Source of the DNA: Bacillus sp. FJAT-29937
Lineage (GTDB): Bacteria > Bacillota > Bacilli > Bacillales > Cytobacillaceae
Direction: 5' to 3'
NCBI RefSeq assembly: GCF_001509555.1
Contig: NZ_LMAS01000008.1
Span: 170,646 to 215,365 of the forward strand
Length of the DNA: 44,720 bases
The translations under genes were made by a program, and so were the position numbers. Position 1 is the stretch's first letter. The number at the start of each line of letters is the position of its first letter. The notes below the pieces were generated by a model. It was given only the letters and a program-made list of their open reading frames with translations, was not told where the DNA came from and did no database searches. Positions 26,718 through 35,544 of this stretch are shown here, piece after piece.

Positions 26718-28262
26718 TTAAAACATTTCTGAAGTTGTTTTTGCCTGCATATGAAGAAGAAGGTAATCAGGGCCGCCTGCCTTTGAGTCCGTTCCAGACA
26801 TGTTGAAGCCTCCGAATGGCTGGTAGCCAACGATCGCACCTGTGCAGCCGCGGTTAAAGTAAAGGTTACCTACATGGAAATCTTCACGTGCTTTTTCCAT
26901 GTTTTCACGGTTATTGGTAATAACCGCACCAGTTAAACCGTACTCTGTGTTGTTCGCAATTTCGATTGCCTCATCGAAGTTCTTTGCTTTAGTGAAGCCA
27001 ACGACTGGGCCAAAAATTTCTTCCTTCATGATGCGTGCTTCAGGAGAAAGATCTGCAAAGACTGTTGGTTTAATGAAGTAGCCTTTAGAATCGTCTCCTT
27101 CGCCGCCTGTCATCAGTTTTCCTTCTTGCTTGCCAATTTCGATGTAGCTCGTGATTTTATCGAATGCACTTTGGTCAATAACTGTTGCCATGAAGTTAGT
27201 TGGATCTGTTGGATCTCCTTGTGTAAGCTCATTCGTTAATTCTACTACACGGTTTAAAACTTGGTCATATACGTCTTCTACAATAACTGCACGTGAGCAT
27301 GCAGAGCATTTTTGACCAGAGAAGCCAAAAGCTGATTTCACGATTGATTGAGCGGCTAATTCTAAGTCAGCTTCCTTATCAACTACAATTGTATCTTTCC
27401 CGCCCATTTCAGCAATTAGGCGTTTCATCCAAATTTGACCCTTGTTAACTTTTGAAGCACGTTCGAAAATACGAAGACCGACATCACGAGACCCGGTGAA
27501 GGAAATGAAGCGTGTCTTCGGATGATCAACTAAGTAATCACCGACTTCAGCGCCGCTTCCAGGAACAAAGTTTAGAACGCCTGCAGGAAGTCCGGCCTCT
27601 TCCATTACCTCTACGAACTTAGCAGCTACAATAGGTGTAGTAGAAGCAGGTTTTAATAGAACAGTGTTTCCGGTTACGATTGCTGCAACTGTTGTTCCAG
27701 CCATGATTGCAAATGGGAAGTTCCATGGAGAGATAATAATGCCAACTCCCAGTGGAATATAATCATAGCGGTTGTATTCACCAGGACGGCTTTCGACAGG
27801 AACACCATCTTTGATTCGCAGCATTTGACGAGCATAGTATTCTAGGAAATCAATTGCTTCAGCTGTATCTGCGTCAGCTTCATTCCAAGGCTTACCAGCT
27901 TCTTTTGTCAGAAGGGCAGAGAATTCATGCTTGCGGCGGCGAATAATCGCAGCTGCTTTGAATAATACGTCTGCACGTACTTCAGGCTTTACTTTTTTCC
28001 ACGATTCGAATGCTGTAACAGCTGCCTGCATTGCTTTTTCAGCAAGATCCTGACTAGCCTTAGAAACACTTCCGATCACTTCCTGCTTATTGGCTGGATT
28101 ATATGAAACTATCTTACTATCAGTTGTTACTTTTTCGCCGCCGATTACAAGTGGGTAGTCTTGGCCAAGGTAGCCTTCAACATATTGGATAGCTTCTAAA
28201 TAAGCGTTTTTATTTTCTTCAATTGAGAAATCAGTAAATGGTTCGTGTTTGTATGGGATCAT
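26718..28262 (-). CDS. pruA: 1-Pyrroline-5-carboxylate dehydrogenase (PutC/RocA)
   Basis: A 514-residue aldehyde dehydrogenase of the P5C dehydrogenase class, normal in length. The catalytic Cys is in [12 protein letters not shown] and the general-base Glu in [23 protein letters not shown] is the NAD-binding stretch and [13 protein letters not shown] lies near the C-terminus. It oxidises glutamate semialdehyde (from P5C) to glutamate with NAD+, the second step of proline breakdown. It lies 34 bases downstream of putB, so the two form an operon. The B. subtilis counterparts are PutC and RocA. No proline permease putP follows here. Confidence 0.93.
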   Translation of the reverse strand: MIPYKHEPFTDFSIEENKNAYLEAIQYVEGYLGQDYPLVIGGEKVTTDSKIVSYNPANKQEVIGSVSKASQDLAEKAMQAAVTAFESWKKVKPEVRADVLFKAAAIIRRRKHEFSALLTKEAGKPWNEADADTAEAIDFLEYYARQMLRIKDGVPVESRPGEYNRYDYIPLGVGIIISPWNFPFAIMAGTTVAAIVTGNTVLLKPASTTPIVAAKFVEVMEEAGLPAGVLNFVPGSGAEVGDYLVDHPKTRFISFTGSRDVGLRIFERASKVNKGQIWMKRLIAEMGGKDTIVVDKEADLELAAQSIVKSAFGFSGQKCSACSRAVIVEDVYDQVLNRVVELTNELTQGDPTDPTNFMATVIDQSAFDKITSYIEIGKQEGKLMTGGEGDDSKGYFIKPTVFADLSPEARIMKEEIFGPVVGFTKAKNFDEAIEIANNTEYGLTGAVITNNRENMEKAREDFHVGNLYFNRGCTGAIVGYQPFGGFNMSGTDSKAGGPDYLLLHMQAKTTSEMF

Positions 28263-28296
28263 TTTTTTCGCTCCTTTAGTTACTTGAGATGTATTC

Positions 28297-29214
28297 TTAG
28301 TTTTTTACCATGCCTTTGAAAGCAAAAGCAATATTAGCTGGTCTTTCGGCTAATCTTCTCATAAAGTAGCCGTACCAATCTAAGCCATAAGGTACATACA
28401 CACGGAATTTATAGCCTTGCTTCACTAAATCAAGCTGTGTTTTATTTCTCATTCCGTAAAGCATTTGGAATTCGAAAAGGTCATTTGGGATGTTATGCTC
28501 TTTGGCAAGATTTTTCGTATACTCGATGATTTGATCATCATGTGAAGCAATCGCCGTATAATTGCCGCTTAATAAGCTTTGCTTAATTAGCTTCTTATAA
28601 TTCTCATCCACGTCATTCTTCTCAGGATAGGCAACATCCGCCGATTCTTTATAGGCACCTTTTACAAGACGGAGGAATGGCTGATAGACGCTAAGATCTT
28701 TCAAGTCCTGCTCAGTACGGTATAAATAGGCTTGAAGAACCGTGCTGACACAGCTGTATTTTTCTCTTAACTGTTTGAAAATATCAATCGTTGCCTGGCA
28801 TCGAGGCACATCTTCCATATCGATGGTCACCATGATTTGATGTTTCTCAGCTGTATCGAGAATTTTAGTCATATTCTTCATAACTAAATCATGATTAATA
28901 TCAAGTCCTAATGACGTCATTTTGAGTGATACTTGCGAATCCAGCTTTTCCTTGCTAATCGTTTCGATCGTACGAATACATTCTTCCGTACGTTCATTTG
29001 CAACCTCAACTGAATTGACGAATTCTCCTAAATGGTCGACTGTTACAGAGAGGCCTTGGCTATTTAATTTTCTGATAAATTCAATTGAACTTGGAAAGTC
29101 CAGTCCGCCAATCAGTTTCCCTTGTGCAAACTTTCCTCCTCTTTTTTGAGCGATTTTATTAAGAAGATCGTTCTTAGAAAGAAATAAGAAAAAGTCCCTT
29201 GTCAATGCTTCCAC
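28297..29214 (-). CDS. putB: Proline dehydrogenase (PutB)
   Basis: A 305-residue monofunctional FAD proline dehydrogenase with the beta/alpha-barrel motifs [42 protein letters not shown] and [14 protein letters not shown]. It oxidises proline to P5C, feeding electrons to the respiratory chain. Start GTG at 29214 (protein [11 protein letters not shown]) is preferred over the GTG at 29226, which lies inside the GGAGG ribosome site. It is very close in sequence to B. subtilis PutB as I recall it. First gene of the putB-pruA operon, presumably activated by PutR. Confidence 0.93.
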   Translation of the reverse strand: MEALTRDFFLFLSKNDLLNKIAQKRGGKFAQGKLIGGLDFPSSIEFIRKLNSQGLSVTVDHLGEFVNSVEVANERTEECIRTIETISKEKLDSQVSLKMTSLGLDINHDLVMKNMTKILDTAEKHQIMVTIDMEDVPRCQATIDIFKQLREKYSCVSTVLQAYLYRTEQDLKDLSVYQPFLRLVKGAYKESADVAYPEKNDVDENYKKLIKQSLLSGNYTAIASHDDQIIEYTKNLAKEHNIPNDLFEFQMLYGMRNKTQLDLVKQGYKFRVYVPYGLDWYGYFMRRLAERPANIAFAFKGMVKN

Positions 29215-29332
29215 TAATATAAACACCTCCGAAATTGCAGTAAATGCTAGGTATTTCTTCTATTAACTAAATTCTACAATTCTGTGACAATGATCTACAA
29301 TGTTAGTGTAATACAATTATTTGATTGTTCTT

Positions 29333-29361
29333 TTGTTGCTTTTGGACAAAAAGTTTATTAT
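29333..29361 (+). promoter_or_regulatory. Promoter for the YfiB/YfiC-like exporter operon
   Basis: TTGTTG (29333-29338), a 17-base spacer and TATTAT (29356-29361). The leader would be about 105 nt. The 258 bases between putB and the exporter gene also hold the divergent putB promoter region, where no clear -35/-10 pair was chosen. Confidence 0.45.
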
Positions 29362-29472
29362 TTAAATATTCCGCAAAAAGAGATATGATAAGATTAACGA
29401 TTATTATTTAGGGATTCGAAGTATTGTATAGATATAGTTCAAACACTTGAAAACAGCTTTGGAGGAAAACGA

Positions 29473-31203
29473 ATGTTAAAGGTATTATCCTATTTAAAAC
29501 CATACCGGATAGCGGTGGCTATTGCGCTTGCCTTAACGCTGACAGAGCTTGCCGTGGAACTTATTCAGCCACTGTTCATGGCAAAGATTATTGACGAAGG
29601 TATTTTAAAAAGTGATTTATCTGTTGTTCTTAAATGGGGAAGCATCATGCTTGTATTTTCACTAATTTCCTTAGCGGCAGGTGTCCTCAATTCCTTTTAT
29701 GCTGCTCATACAAGCCAAAGCTTTGGATTTGTTGTACGGAAAAGCCTCTTTGACAAGGTGCAATCCTTTTCCTTTGCCAACTTTAATCTATTTCCAGCAT
29801 CATCTCTTATTACGAGGATGACAAATGATATTACCCAAGTTCAAAATACACTATTTATGAGTCTGCGTATTATGCTTCGGGCTCCATTGATGATTATTGG
29901 CGGGCTTATCATGGCATTTTTCGTCAATGTGAAGCTGGCGCTCATCTTATTCATTGTCGTTCCTTTTTTATTTATTTTTCTAAAGTGGCTCATGAGCATT
30001 GGGGGATCTTTATTCAAAACGGTCCAGGAAAAATTGGACTCCGTGAATGGTGTCATGCGAGAAACATTAACAGGTATTAGGCTAATCAAGGCTTTTATTA
30101 GGAGGAAGCATGAAGTAAAACGTTTTACAAATGCAAATGAGGATTTAAAGGATCAAACGATTAAGGCATTAAGATTAATGGAAATTACGATGCCTGTGCT
30201 ATTGATTATCATGAATATCTCGATTATAGGTGTGCTCTGGTTTGGAAGCATCCAGGTGAATAGCGGCGGAGTTAAGGTAGGGGAAGTGGTTGCTATTGTT
30301 AACTATGCGACTAGAATTACCGGAGCCTTCTCGATTTTTTCCTTTATTATTATGGCCTTTTCCCGTGCCCGTGCGTCTTCCAATCGAATTGTTGAAGTTC
30401 TTGAAGCAGAGGTGGACCTTTCTGATCAGGAGGATGCCGATTCAACTTTCTATGTAAAAGAAGGGAAGGTTGAATTTAAACATGTTGCCTTTCAATACCC
30501 AGATACAGAAACACCAGCACTTACGAATATTACGTTTACTGTTAACCCTGGACAAACGGTTGCAATATTAGGGGCAACCGGTTCAGGAAAAACTTCTCTA
30601 TTCCAGCTAATTCCAAGGCTATATGATGTTACTGATGGGGAGGTTTTGATTGATGGAATCAATGTCCGTGAGATGAAAATGGAAAATTTGCGCAGGAAAA
30701 TTGGATTTGTTCCACAGGAAGCCGTGCTGTTTACTGGTACAGTAAAAGAAAATATTGCATGGGGAAAAGAAAATGCCTCAATGGATGAAATTATTGAAGC
30801 AGCAATAGACGCGCAAATCTACGAGACCATAAAAGGATTTCCTAATATGTTTGAAGCGAAGCTTGGGCAAAAGGGAGTGAATCTTTCAGGGGGGCAAAAG
30901 CAGAGACTATCCATTGCGAGGGCCCTAGTTAGGAAGCCCAAAATTCTTCTTCTAGACGACAGTACAAGTGCTTTAGATAGGAGAACTGAGGAAAAATTGC
31001 TTGAAGCTTTAAAGAAATATACATGCACGACCCTTATAATCACACAAAAAATTAGCACAGCGATGGAGGCAGACCGAATTTTACTTCTGGAGGAAGGGAA
31101 GCTTCTAGCAGAGGGAACACATGAATCATTGTTAAAGAAATCTCCGCTCTACCTGGAAATATTCCGATCTCAATTGAGAGAGGAGAGAAGAAATTATGCT
31201 TAA
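29473..31203 (+). CDS. yfiB: ABC exporter half-transporter with degenerate ATP site (YfiB-like)
   Basis: A 576-residue half-transporter: six membrane helices (residues about 1-310) then an ATPase domain. Walker A is GATGSGKTS and the signature [14 protein letters not shown] is intact. After Walker B the catalytic Glu is Asp (LLLDDSTSALD) and the H-loop His is Gln (IITQKIST), so its own ATP site should hydrolyse poorly. This is the classic non-catalytic partner of a heterodimeric exporter; size and order match B. subtilis YfiB. ATG has a GGAGG site. Its last eight bases overlap the next gene. Confidence 0.88.
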   Translation: MLKVLSYLKPYRIAVAIALALTLTELAVELIQPLFMAKIIDEGILKSDLSVVLKWGSIMLVFSLISLAAGVLNSFYAAHTSQSFGFVVRKSLFDKVQSFSFANFNLFPASSLITRMTNDITQVQNTLFMSLRIMLRAPLMIIGGLIMAFFVNVKLALILFIVVPFLFIFLKWLMSIGGSLFKTVQEKLDSVNGVMRETLTGIRLIKAFIRRKHEVKRFTNANEDLKDQTIKALRLMEITMPVLLIIMNISIIGVLWFGSIQVNSGGVKVGEVVAIVNYATRITGAFSIFSFIIMAFSRARASSNRIVEVLEAEVDLSDQEDADSTFYVKEGKVEFKHVAFQYPDTETPALTNITFTVNPGQTVAILGATGSGKTSLFQLIPRLYDVTDGEVLIDGINVREMKMENLRRKIGFVPQEAVLFTGTVKENIAWGKENASMDEIIEAAIDAQIYETIKGFPNMFEAKLGQKGVNLSGGQKQRLSIARALVRKPKILLLDDSTSALDRRTEEKLLEALKKYTCTTLIITQKISTAMEADRILLLEEGKLLAEGTHESLLKKSPLYLEIFRSQLREERRNYA

Positions 31204-33034
31204 TGAGATGAAAAAACCGTTTCAATATAAGAAAAATCCTTCTTTAAATGAAAAAACACATGAAAAAGCAAAGGTAAGCCAAAAAACTAAATCAAGAAAC
31301 TACAAGCAAACAATAAAGAGAATCTGGCATTTTCTTTCCTATAATAAAGGTTTATTATATCTAGTTCTTTTAATGGTTCTTATTAGTTCATTTTTAGGGC
31401 TGCTAGGTCCCTTTTTAGTTGGAATGGCCATAGATAAATATATTGTGACTAATAGCAGTGATGGCTTTATTACACTTCTTATTGGACTGGCGGGAATTTA
31501 CGCTGCATATTCACTTTCCCTTTGGTTTCAAAATTATTGGATGATTGGTATTGCCCAAAATACAGTCTATGAAATGAGGACAAAGCTTTTCAAGCATTTG
31601 CATAAGCTGCCGATTCCCTTCTTTGATAAGCGACAGCATGGAGAGTTGATGAGCCGAATTACAAATGATATTGAAAATGTCAGCTCTACCTTAAACAGCT
31701 CAGTCATTCAGATTTTTTCAAGCCTACTTACCCTTATTGGGACAGTGTCAGTTATGCTTTGGCTAAGTCCTCTCTTGACTTTGCTCACCTTAACGATTGT
31801 TCCACTTATGTTTTTGGGGATGAAATGGATTACGAAGCGGACAGGTGTATTATTTAAAGAGCAGCAAAGAAATCTAGGTGAACTGAATGGATTTATTGAG
31901 GAAACCATATCTGGGCAAAGAATAATTAAAACTTTTTCCCAGGAACAGAAGGTAATTGATGAGTTTGTTGAAAAAGCAGAGAGGCTAAGGGGTGCGGGAT
32001 ATTGGGCACAGACATATTCAGGTTTTATTCCAAAACTGATGAACTTCCTTAACAATCTTAGCTTTGCAATTATCGCAGGCATAGGCGGTATCTTTGCTTT
32101 AAAAGGGCTGATTTCCATCGGAGCCATCGTCATTTTTGCAGAATACTCCCGCCAGTTTACCCGTCCTTTAAATGACTTAGCCAACCAGTTTAATACACTT
32201 CTGTCAGCAATTGCTGGAGCAGAAAGAGTATTTGATATTCTTGATGAAGAAGTTGAATCGCAAAATGACAGCGGGCTGCGGGAAATCTCAAATGTAAGCG
32301 GAGAGGTTGAATTTCGCGATGTAAGCTTTTCGTATGAAGAGGAAGGGAACACAGTAAGAAATATTAATCTTCATGTTTTTCCAGGTGAGACCGCTGCATT
32401 TGTTGGACCTACAGGTGCAGGCAAAACAACGATGATTAACCTTTTATCTCGTTTTTACGAGGTAGATAGCGGCAGTATTCTTATCGATGGGCAGCCAATT
32501 TCGGATATAAAGAAAGAAAGCTTGCGAAAGCATATGGGGTATGTATTGCAGGATTCCTTTTTGTTTCAAGGTACGGTTATGGAGAACATTCGCTACGGAA
32601 GGCTTGAAGCAACTGACGAGGAAGTAGTCAAAGCAGCTCAAATGGCAAATGCTCATGCTTTTATTATGAAACTGCCTAATCAATATAACACATTATTAAG
32701 CCAAGACGGAAATGGCATTAGTCAGGGGCAAAAGCAGTTATTATCCATTGCAAGGGCATTTCTCGCCAACCCGTTAATTCTTATTTTAGACGAGGCTACA
32801 AGCAGTATTGATACGATAACAGAATTGAAAATTCAAGACGCATTACTGGAGTTAATGAAGGGCAGAACAAGCTTCGTTATTGCACACCGCTTAAATACAA
32901 TCCAAAATGCAGATCGAATTTTTGTACTTCATGAAGGAGAATTAATTGAAGAGGGGACGCACAAGACACTGCTTAAGCAAAAGGGCTTTTATTATCAATT
33001 GCATGGACAGACAGAGGAAAAAGCAAACGTCTGA
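31196..33034 (+). CDS. yfiC: ABC exporter half-transporter with catalytic ATP site (YfiC-like)
   Basis: A 612-residue half-transporter with an extra polar N-terminal tail of about 45 residues, six helices, then an ATPase domain. Walker A is GPTGAGKTT, Walker B with catalytic Glu is [11 protein letters not shown], and the H-loop is IAHRLNTIQ. Its signature is degenerate, ISQGQKQLLSIARA instead of LSGGQ. In a heterodimer with the preceding protein this gives one intact composite site (its Walker motifs with the partner's LSGGQ) and one degenerate site. Substrate unknown; the B. subtilis pair is considered multidrug-like. A terminator follows. Confidence 0.88.
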   Translation: MLNEMKKPFQYKKNPSLNEKTHEKAKVSQKTKSRNYKQTIKRIWHFLSYNKGLLYLVLLMVLISSFLGLLGPFLVGMAIDKYIVTNSSDGFITLLIGLAGIYAAYSLSLWFQNYWMIGIAQNTVYEMRTKLFKHLHKLPIPFFDKRQHGELMSRITNDIENVSSTLNSSVIQIFSSLLTLIGTVSVMLWLSPLLTLLTLTIVPLMFLGMKWITKRTGVLFKEQQRNLGELNGFIEETISGQRIIKTFSQEQKVIDEFVEKAERLRGAGYWAQTYSGFIPKLMNFLNNLSFAIIAGIGGIFALKGLISIGAIVIFAEYSRQFTRPLNDLANQFNTLLSAIAGAERVFDILDEEVESQNDSGLREISNVSGEVEFRDVSFSYEEEGNTVRNINLHVFPGETAAFVGPTGAGKTTMINLLSRFYEVDSGSILIDGQPISDIKKESLRKHMGYVLQDSFLFQGTVMENIRYGRLEATDEEVVKAAQMANAHAFIMKLPNQYNTLLSQDGNGISQGQKQLLSIARAFLANPLILILDEATSSIDTITELKIQDALLELMKGRTSFVIAHRLNTIQNADRIFVLHEGELIEEGTHKTLLKQKGFYYQLHGQTEEKANV

Positions 33035-33040
33035 AGATGG

Positions 33041-33080
33041 AAGGGCATGATTAATTGTTTCGATTTTTCATGCCTTTTTT
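33041..33080 (+). terminator. Terminator after the exporter operon
   Basis: AAGGGCATGA (33041-33050) pairs with TCATGCCTTT (33068-33077, one wobble), followed by a T-run. Confidence 0.82.
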
Positions 33081-33162
33081 CATTTGAGGCTTACAATATT
33101 GTAATTTTGTATCCACTGTTTATTAACAACAAAAATCCAATAATCACAAACAATCTACATAC

Positions 33163-33180
33163 TTATCCACATTATCCACA
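33163..33180 (+). promoter_or_regulatory. Two directly abutting DnaA boxes
   Basis: TTATCCACA at 33163-33171 is followed without a gap by TTATCCACA at 33172-33180, both perfect matches to the DnaA box consensus in the same orientation. No dnaA or dnaN genes are near, so this is not recognisably the origin. Confidence 0.7.
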
Positions 33181-33365
33181 GAAAAAGGTGAAATAACCAA
33201 AACCATTGATATAAAAGGATTTTTGGAATATTACCCACATAACTCACAATGCTGTGTACAACTGCATGTTCAAACATTAGTCATAATTGAATTTATATTT
33301 GTGAAAGATTAGTGAAAGCCATTGGCAAAAGATGAAAAAAGGATTATATTAAAAGTGTAGAAAGA

Positions 33366-33383
33366 AAGTGAAAAATTTCACAA
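33366..33383. promoter_or_regulatory. Rex-like operator, upstream copy
   Basis: The sequence AAGTGAA-AAAT-TTCACAA matches the Rex consensus TTGTGAA-N4-TTCACAA at 12 of 14 specified positions. Confidence 0.45.
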
Positions 33384-33458
33384 AGTGGATTGCTTCCTTT
33401 CTAGAATAAAGCTGGCCGGCTTACCATTAATGTAAATGAAAAATTTTTTTAACAAACT

Positions 33459-33476
33459 ATGTGAACTAATTCACAA
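33459..33476. promoter_or_regulatory. Rex-like operator, promoter-proximal copy
   Basis: ATGTGAA-CTAA-TTCACAA matches the Rex consensus at 13 of 14 specified positions, 29 bases before the DoxX start codon. Position suits repression of that gene at low NADH/NAD+ ratio. Confidence 0.6.
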
Positions 33477-33505
33477 ATAATCATATTCATTAGGAGAGGA
33501 TTATT

Positions 33506-34003
33506 ATGAAATGGTGGAAAACTCCGCAAGCAGCGATTGCATGGACAGTGTTAAGAGTTTGGTTAGGAATTCAGTGGATTGAAGCAGGGTGGGGAAAAGT
33601 AACAGGCGGTTTTGAAGCTGGTGGATTTATACAGGGAGCCATTGCAAAAGCGGGAGGCGATCACCCGGCTGTACAAGGCTGGTACGCAGCATTTTTAGAA
33701 AACTTTGCTGCACCGAACGCAGATTTATTCAGTACACTAGTAGCTTATGGTGAAGTTCTAGTAGGAATTGGACTTATACTTGGAGCAGCAACTATTCCGG
33801 CACTTATTGCAGGCGCATTTATGAACCTTAACTTCTTACTAGCAGGAACAACAAGCACAAATCCTATCCTTTATACTCTTGCCATTATACTACTATTCAC
33901 AGGTAGCGGTGCTTATTTCTGGGGCGTAGACAGAATTGCGATTCCATACGTTAAAAACCTTTTAGGAAAAGGCGGAAATACAACTGAAAAACAAACAGCT
34001 TAA
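33506..34003 (+). CDS. doxX: DoxX/DoxD family membrane protein
   Basis: A 165-residue membrane protein with four hydrophobic helices. It begins MKWWKTPQAAIAWTVLRVWL and contains QWIEAGWGKVTGGF, the DoxX signature region, plus GEVLVGIGLILGAATIPALI. DoxX/DoxD proteins are linked to quinone-dependent sulfur or thiol redox reactions (DoxD of thiosulfate:quinone oxidoreductase, DoxX partners of SodA), but this subfamily's activity is unknown. Start ATG follows TAGGAGAGG. Two Rex-like operators upstream hint at redox control. It is followed by a bidirectional terminator. Confidence 0.85.
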   Translation: MKWWKTPQAAIAWTVLRVWLGIQWIEAGWGKVTGGFEAGGFIQGAIAKAGGDHPAVQGWYAAFLENFAAPNADLFSTLVAYGEVLVGIGLILGAATIPALIAGAFMNLNFLLAGTTSTNPILYTLAIILLFTGSGAYFWGVDRIAIPYVKNLLGKGGNTTEKQTA

Positions 34004-34013
34004 TGGTAAAATC

Positions 34014-34049
34014 AGAAAGCAGCAAGGAGTCGATCCTCGCTGCTTTTCT
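34014..34049. terminator. Bidirectional terminator between doxX and yfhD
   Basis: AAAGCAGC (34016-34023) pairs with GCTGCTTT (34039-34046), with inner AGGA/TCCT. T-rich flanks serve both convergent genes. Confidence 0.82.
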
Positions 34050-34051
34050 AA

Positions 34052-34243
34052 TTATGATTTTCTTTTCTTACCTTTTACTCTTTGATTCGCAGCATTGGCA
34101 CGAGCTTGGGCCTCAAGATCTGCCTGATCGGCTAGCTCTTGTGAGAATTCCTCGTCGATGCCATCAGATTTCATGTTTTTTGGTACTTGTGGAAGTGAAG
34201 CTTTATTTTTGTCTCGAGATCTTTGTCCGCGTGAACGGCCCAT
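34052..34243 (-). CDS. yfhD: YfhD family protein
   Basis: A 63-residue, highly charged protein starting MGRSRGQRSRDKNKASLPQV and containing LADQADLEAQARANAANQR and a basic tail. This matches the small Bacillus YfhD family, of unknown function. The start at 34243 was chosen for its AAAGGGG site; the longer frame adds 25 unrelated residues. It is the terminal gene of yfhF-yfhE-yfhD on this strand, the same order as in B. subtilis. Conservation only in spore-formers suggests, but does not prove, a sporulation link. Confidence 0.85.
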   Translation of the reverse strand: MGRSRGQRSRDKNKASLPQVPKNMKSDGIDEEFSQELADQADLEAQARANAANQRVKGKKRKS

Positions 34244-34259
34244 TGCAAAAACCCCTTTC

Positions 34260-34304
34260 AACAATAAAGTACGGAAACCAAAGTTGCTTCCGTTTTTTAT
34301 TGTT
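34260..34304 (-). terminator. Hairpin between yfhE and yfhD
   Basis: AACAATAAA (34260-34268) pairs with TTTATTGTT (34296-34304), and ACGGAA/TTCCGT forms the inner stem. On the minus strand it lies directly before the yfhD ribosome site and lacks a downstream T-run. It may be a weak terminator or a structure limiting yfhD expression. Confidence 0.55.
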
Positions 34305-34333
34305 AACCATATTGCCAAAAATATAGTTGGGAA

Positions 34334-34459
34334 TTAATGCTTTGTATGTCTGTCTACATAACCGCCAGCCCGGTCAGCCATTTTGAATTCGCGGGAGTAA
34401 AGAACCTCCTGTGTTGCTGATAAAGATCGTTTCTTCTTATCCTTTGTTTTCTTATCCAA
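34334..34459 (-). CDS. yfhE: YfhE family small protein
   Basis: A 41-residue basic peptide (MDKKTKDKKKRSLSATQEVL at the N-terminus, then EFKMADRAGGYVDRH), matching the Bacillus YfhE family. TTG at 34459 is the favoured start, as it lies 9 bases after AAAGG; an in-frame ATG three codons earlier abuts that site. Function is unknown. It lies between yfhF and yfhD exactly as in B. subtilis. Confidence 0.8.
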   Translation of the reverse strand: MDKKTKDKKKRSLSATQEVLYSREFKMADRAGGYVDRHTKH

Positions 34460-34535
34460 CTTGATCATCCTTTCAAAAAATAAGATTAAAAATTCACACC
34501 ATCCTTATTTTTCCCTTAAGAGAAAAGTTTGATAC

Positions 34536-35444
34536 TTATCTTTTGTAGATATCTGCTAAAGCTTCATGTAAATGATTGAAGAGGAAGGAATATCCATTTG
34601 ATATCAGCTTTTCAGGAACCACATTTTGTCCTTCAAGTACGAGTATGCTCATTTCACCTAACAAAGCCTTTAAAGCAAATTCTGGTGCAGGAATCCAATG
34701 GGGACGTTGCATTGACTTTCCGAGAATTTGCCCGAATTCTTTCATTCTTAATGGACTAGGTGCGGTAAAATTAACAGGGCCCTCAATTTTTTTGTTATCC
34801 ATACAAAAAATAATACCTTTCACAACATCTTTTAGGTGGATCCAAGAAACCCATTGTTCACCAGATCCGACAGTTCCGCCGGCAAAAAGTTTATATGGAA
34901 GTGCGATTCTTGGAAGAGCGCCATCAGCCCGGTCAAGAATAATGCCAAAACGGCAGCAAACGGTACGAATCCCTAACTCCTTTGCGTTCAGTGCTTCCAT
35001 CTCCCATTTCTGTACAGTAGTTGAAAGGAAGTCCGCTCCCTTTTCTGAAGAGTCCTCGGTAAAAGTATTTGTAAGTGAAGTGCCATAATATCCAATAGCA
35101 CTGGCATTTATTAAAATTTGTGGCTTTTTATTCAATTGCTTTATAATTCTCATTACTTCTCTTGTTGCAGAAATCCGGCTGTCCAGAATTCTCTTCTTTC
35201 GAGTTTCTGTCCATCTCCCGCTATTTATGGATTCGCCTGCAAGATTTATAAAACCATCCATCCCGTCTAATTCTTCTTCTGGAGCATCACCATTATTTAG
35301 CCATGAGATATATGTAATCTTTTCAGTGTTATTTCTATTCCTTGCATCTCTCGTTAAAATAAAAATTTCATGTCCGTTCTTAACTAATTCCTTTGCCAAT
35401 GCACCACCAACAAAGCCAGTTCCGCCAGTCAATGCAATCTTCAT
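34536..35444 (-). CDS. yfhF: SDR39U1-type NAD-dependent epimerase (YfhF)
   Basis: A 302-residue extended SDR protein of the SulA/TIGR01777 family: MKIALTGGTGFVGGALAKEL gives the Rossmann motif, and GFINLAGESINSGRWTE and SWIHLKDVVKGIIF are family signatures. The candidate catalytic stretch is SAIGYYGTS. No reaction is established for the family. ATG has a GGAGG-like site (GGAGGAAAG). It is divergent from recX with a 100-base gap, as in B. subtilis. Confidence 0.9.
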   Translation of the reverse strand: MKIALTGGTGFVGGALAKELVKNGHEIFILTRDARNRNNTEKITYISWLNNGDAPEEELDGMDGFINLAGESINSGRWTETRKKRILDSRISATREVMRIIKQLNKKPQILINASAIGYYGTSLTNTFTEDSSEKGADFLSTTVQKWEMEALNAKELGIRTVCCRFGIILDRADGALPRIALPYKLFAGGTVGSGEQWVSWIHLKDVVKGIIFCMDNKKIEGPVNFTAPSPLRMKEFGQILGKSMQRPHWIPAPEFALKALLGEMSILVLEGQNVVPEKLISNGYSFLFNHLHEALADIYKR

Positions 35445-35544
35445 GGATCTTTCCTCCGTTTAATTTATCTTTTTCATTACATGTTCTCTATATATTTCTT
35501 AAATCCTTTTTCAAATATGGTACATTAAAGACGAGGTGATAAAT

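Larger units (their letters stand above)
33081..33505. other. 425-bp gene-free region with DnaA boxes and Rex-like operators
   Basis: AT-rich with no credible open frame. It contains two abutting DnaA boxes, further degenerate DnaA-like sites (TTACCCACA at 33231-33239, GTATCCACT near 33109), two Rex-like palindromes (33366-33383 and 33459-33476), and the ribosome site for the DoxX gene. No clean sigma-A promoter was resolved between the two Rex-like sites. Confidence 0.65.

Noticed and set aside
26540..29472. putP proline permease within the put locus
   Set aside because: No transporter gene lies between putR and the exporter; if present it is elsewhere in the genome.
31708..32352. 214-codon minus-strand frame inside the yfiC-like gene
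   Set aside because: Antisense shadow of a strongly conserved ABC exporter; no ribosome site and Ser-rich composition typical of a shadow frame.
33121..33505. Chromosomal replication origin
   Set aside because: Only two perfect DnaA boxes and no dnaA, dnaN, rpmH or gyrase genes nearby; reported as a non-origin cluster instead.
34576..35088. 170-codon plus-strand frame opposite yfhF
   Set aside because: Shadow frame; yfhF has the family motifs and synteny.
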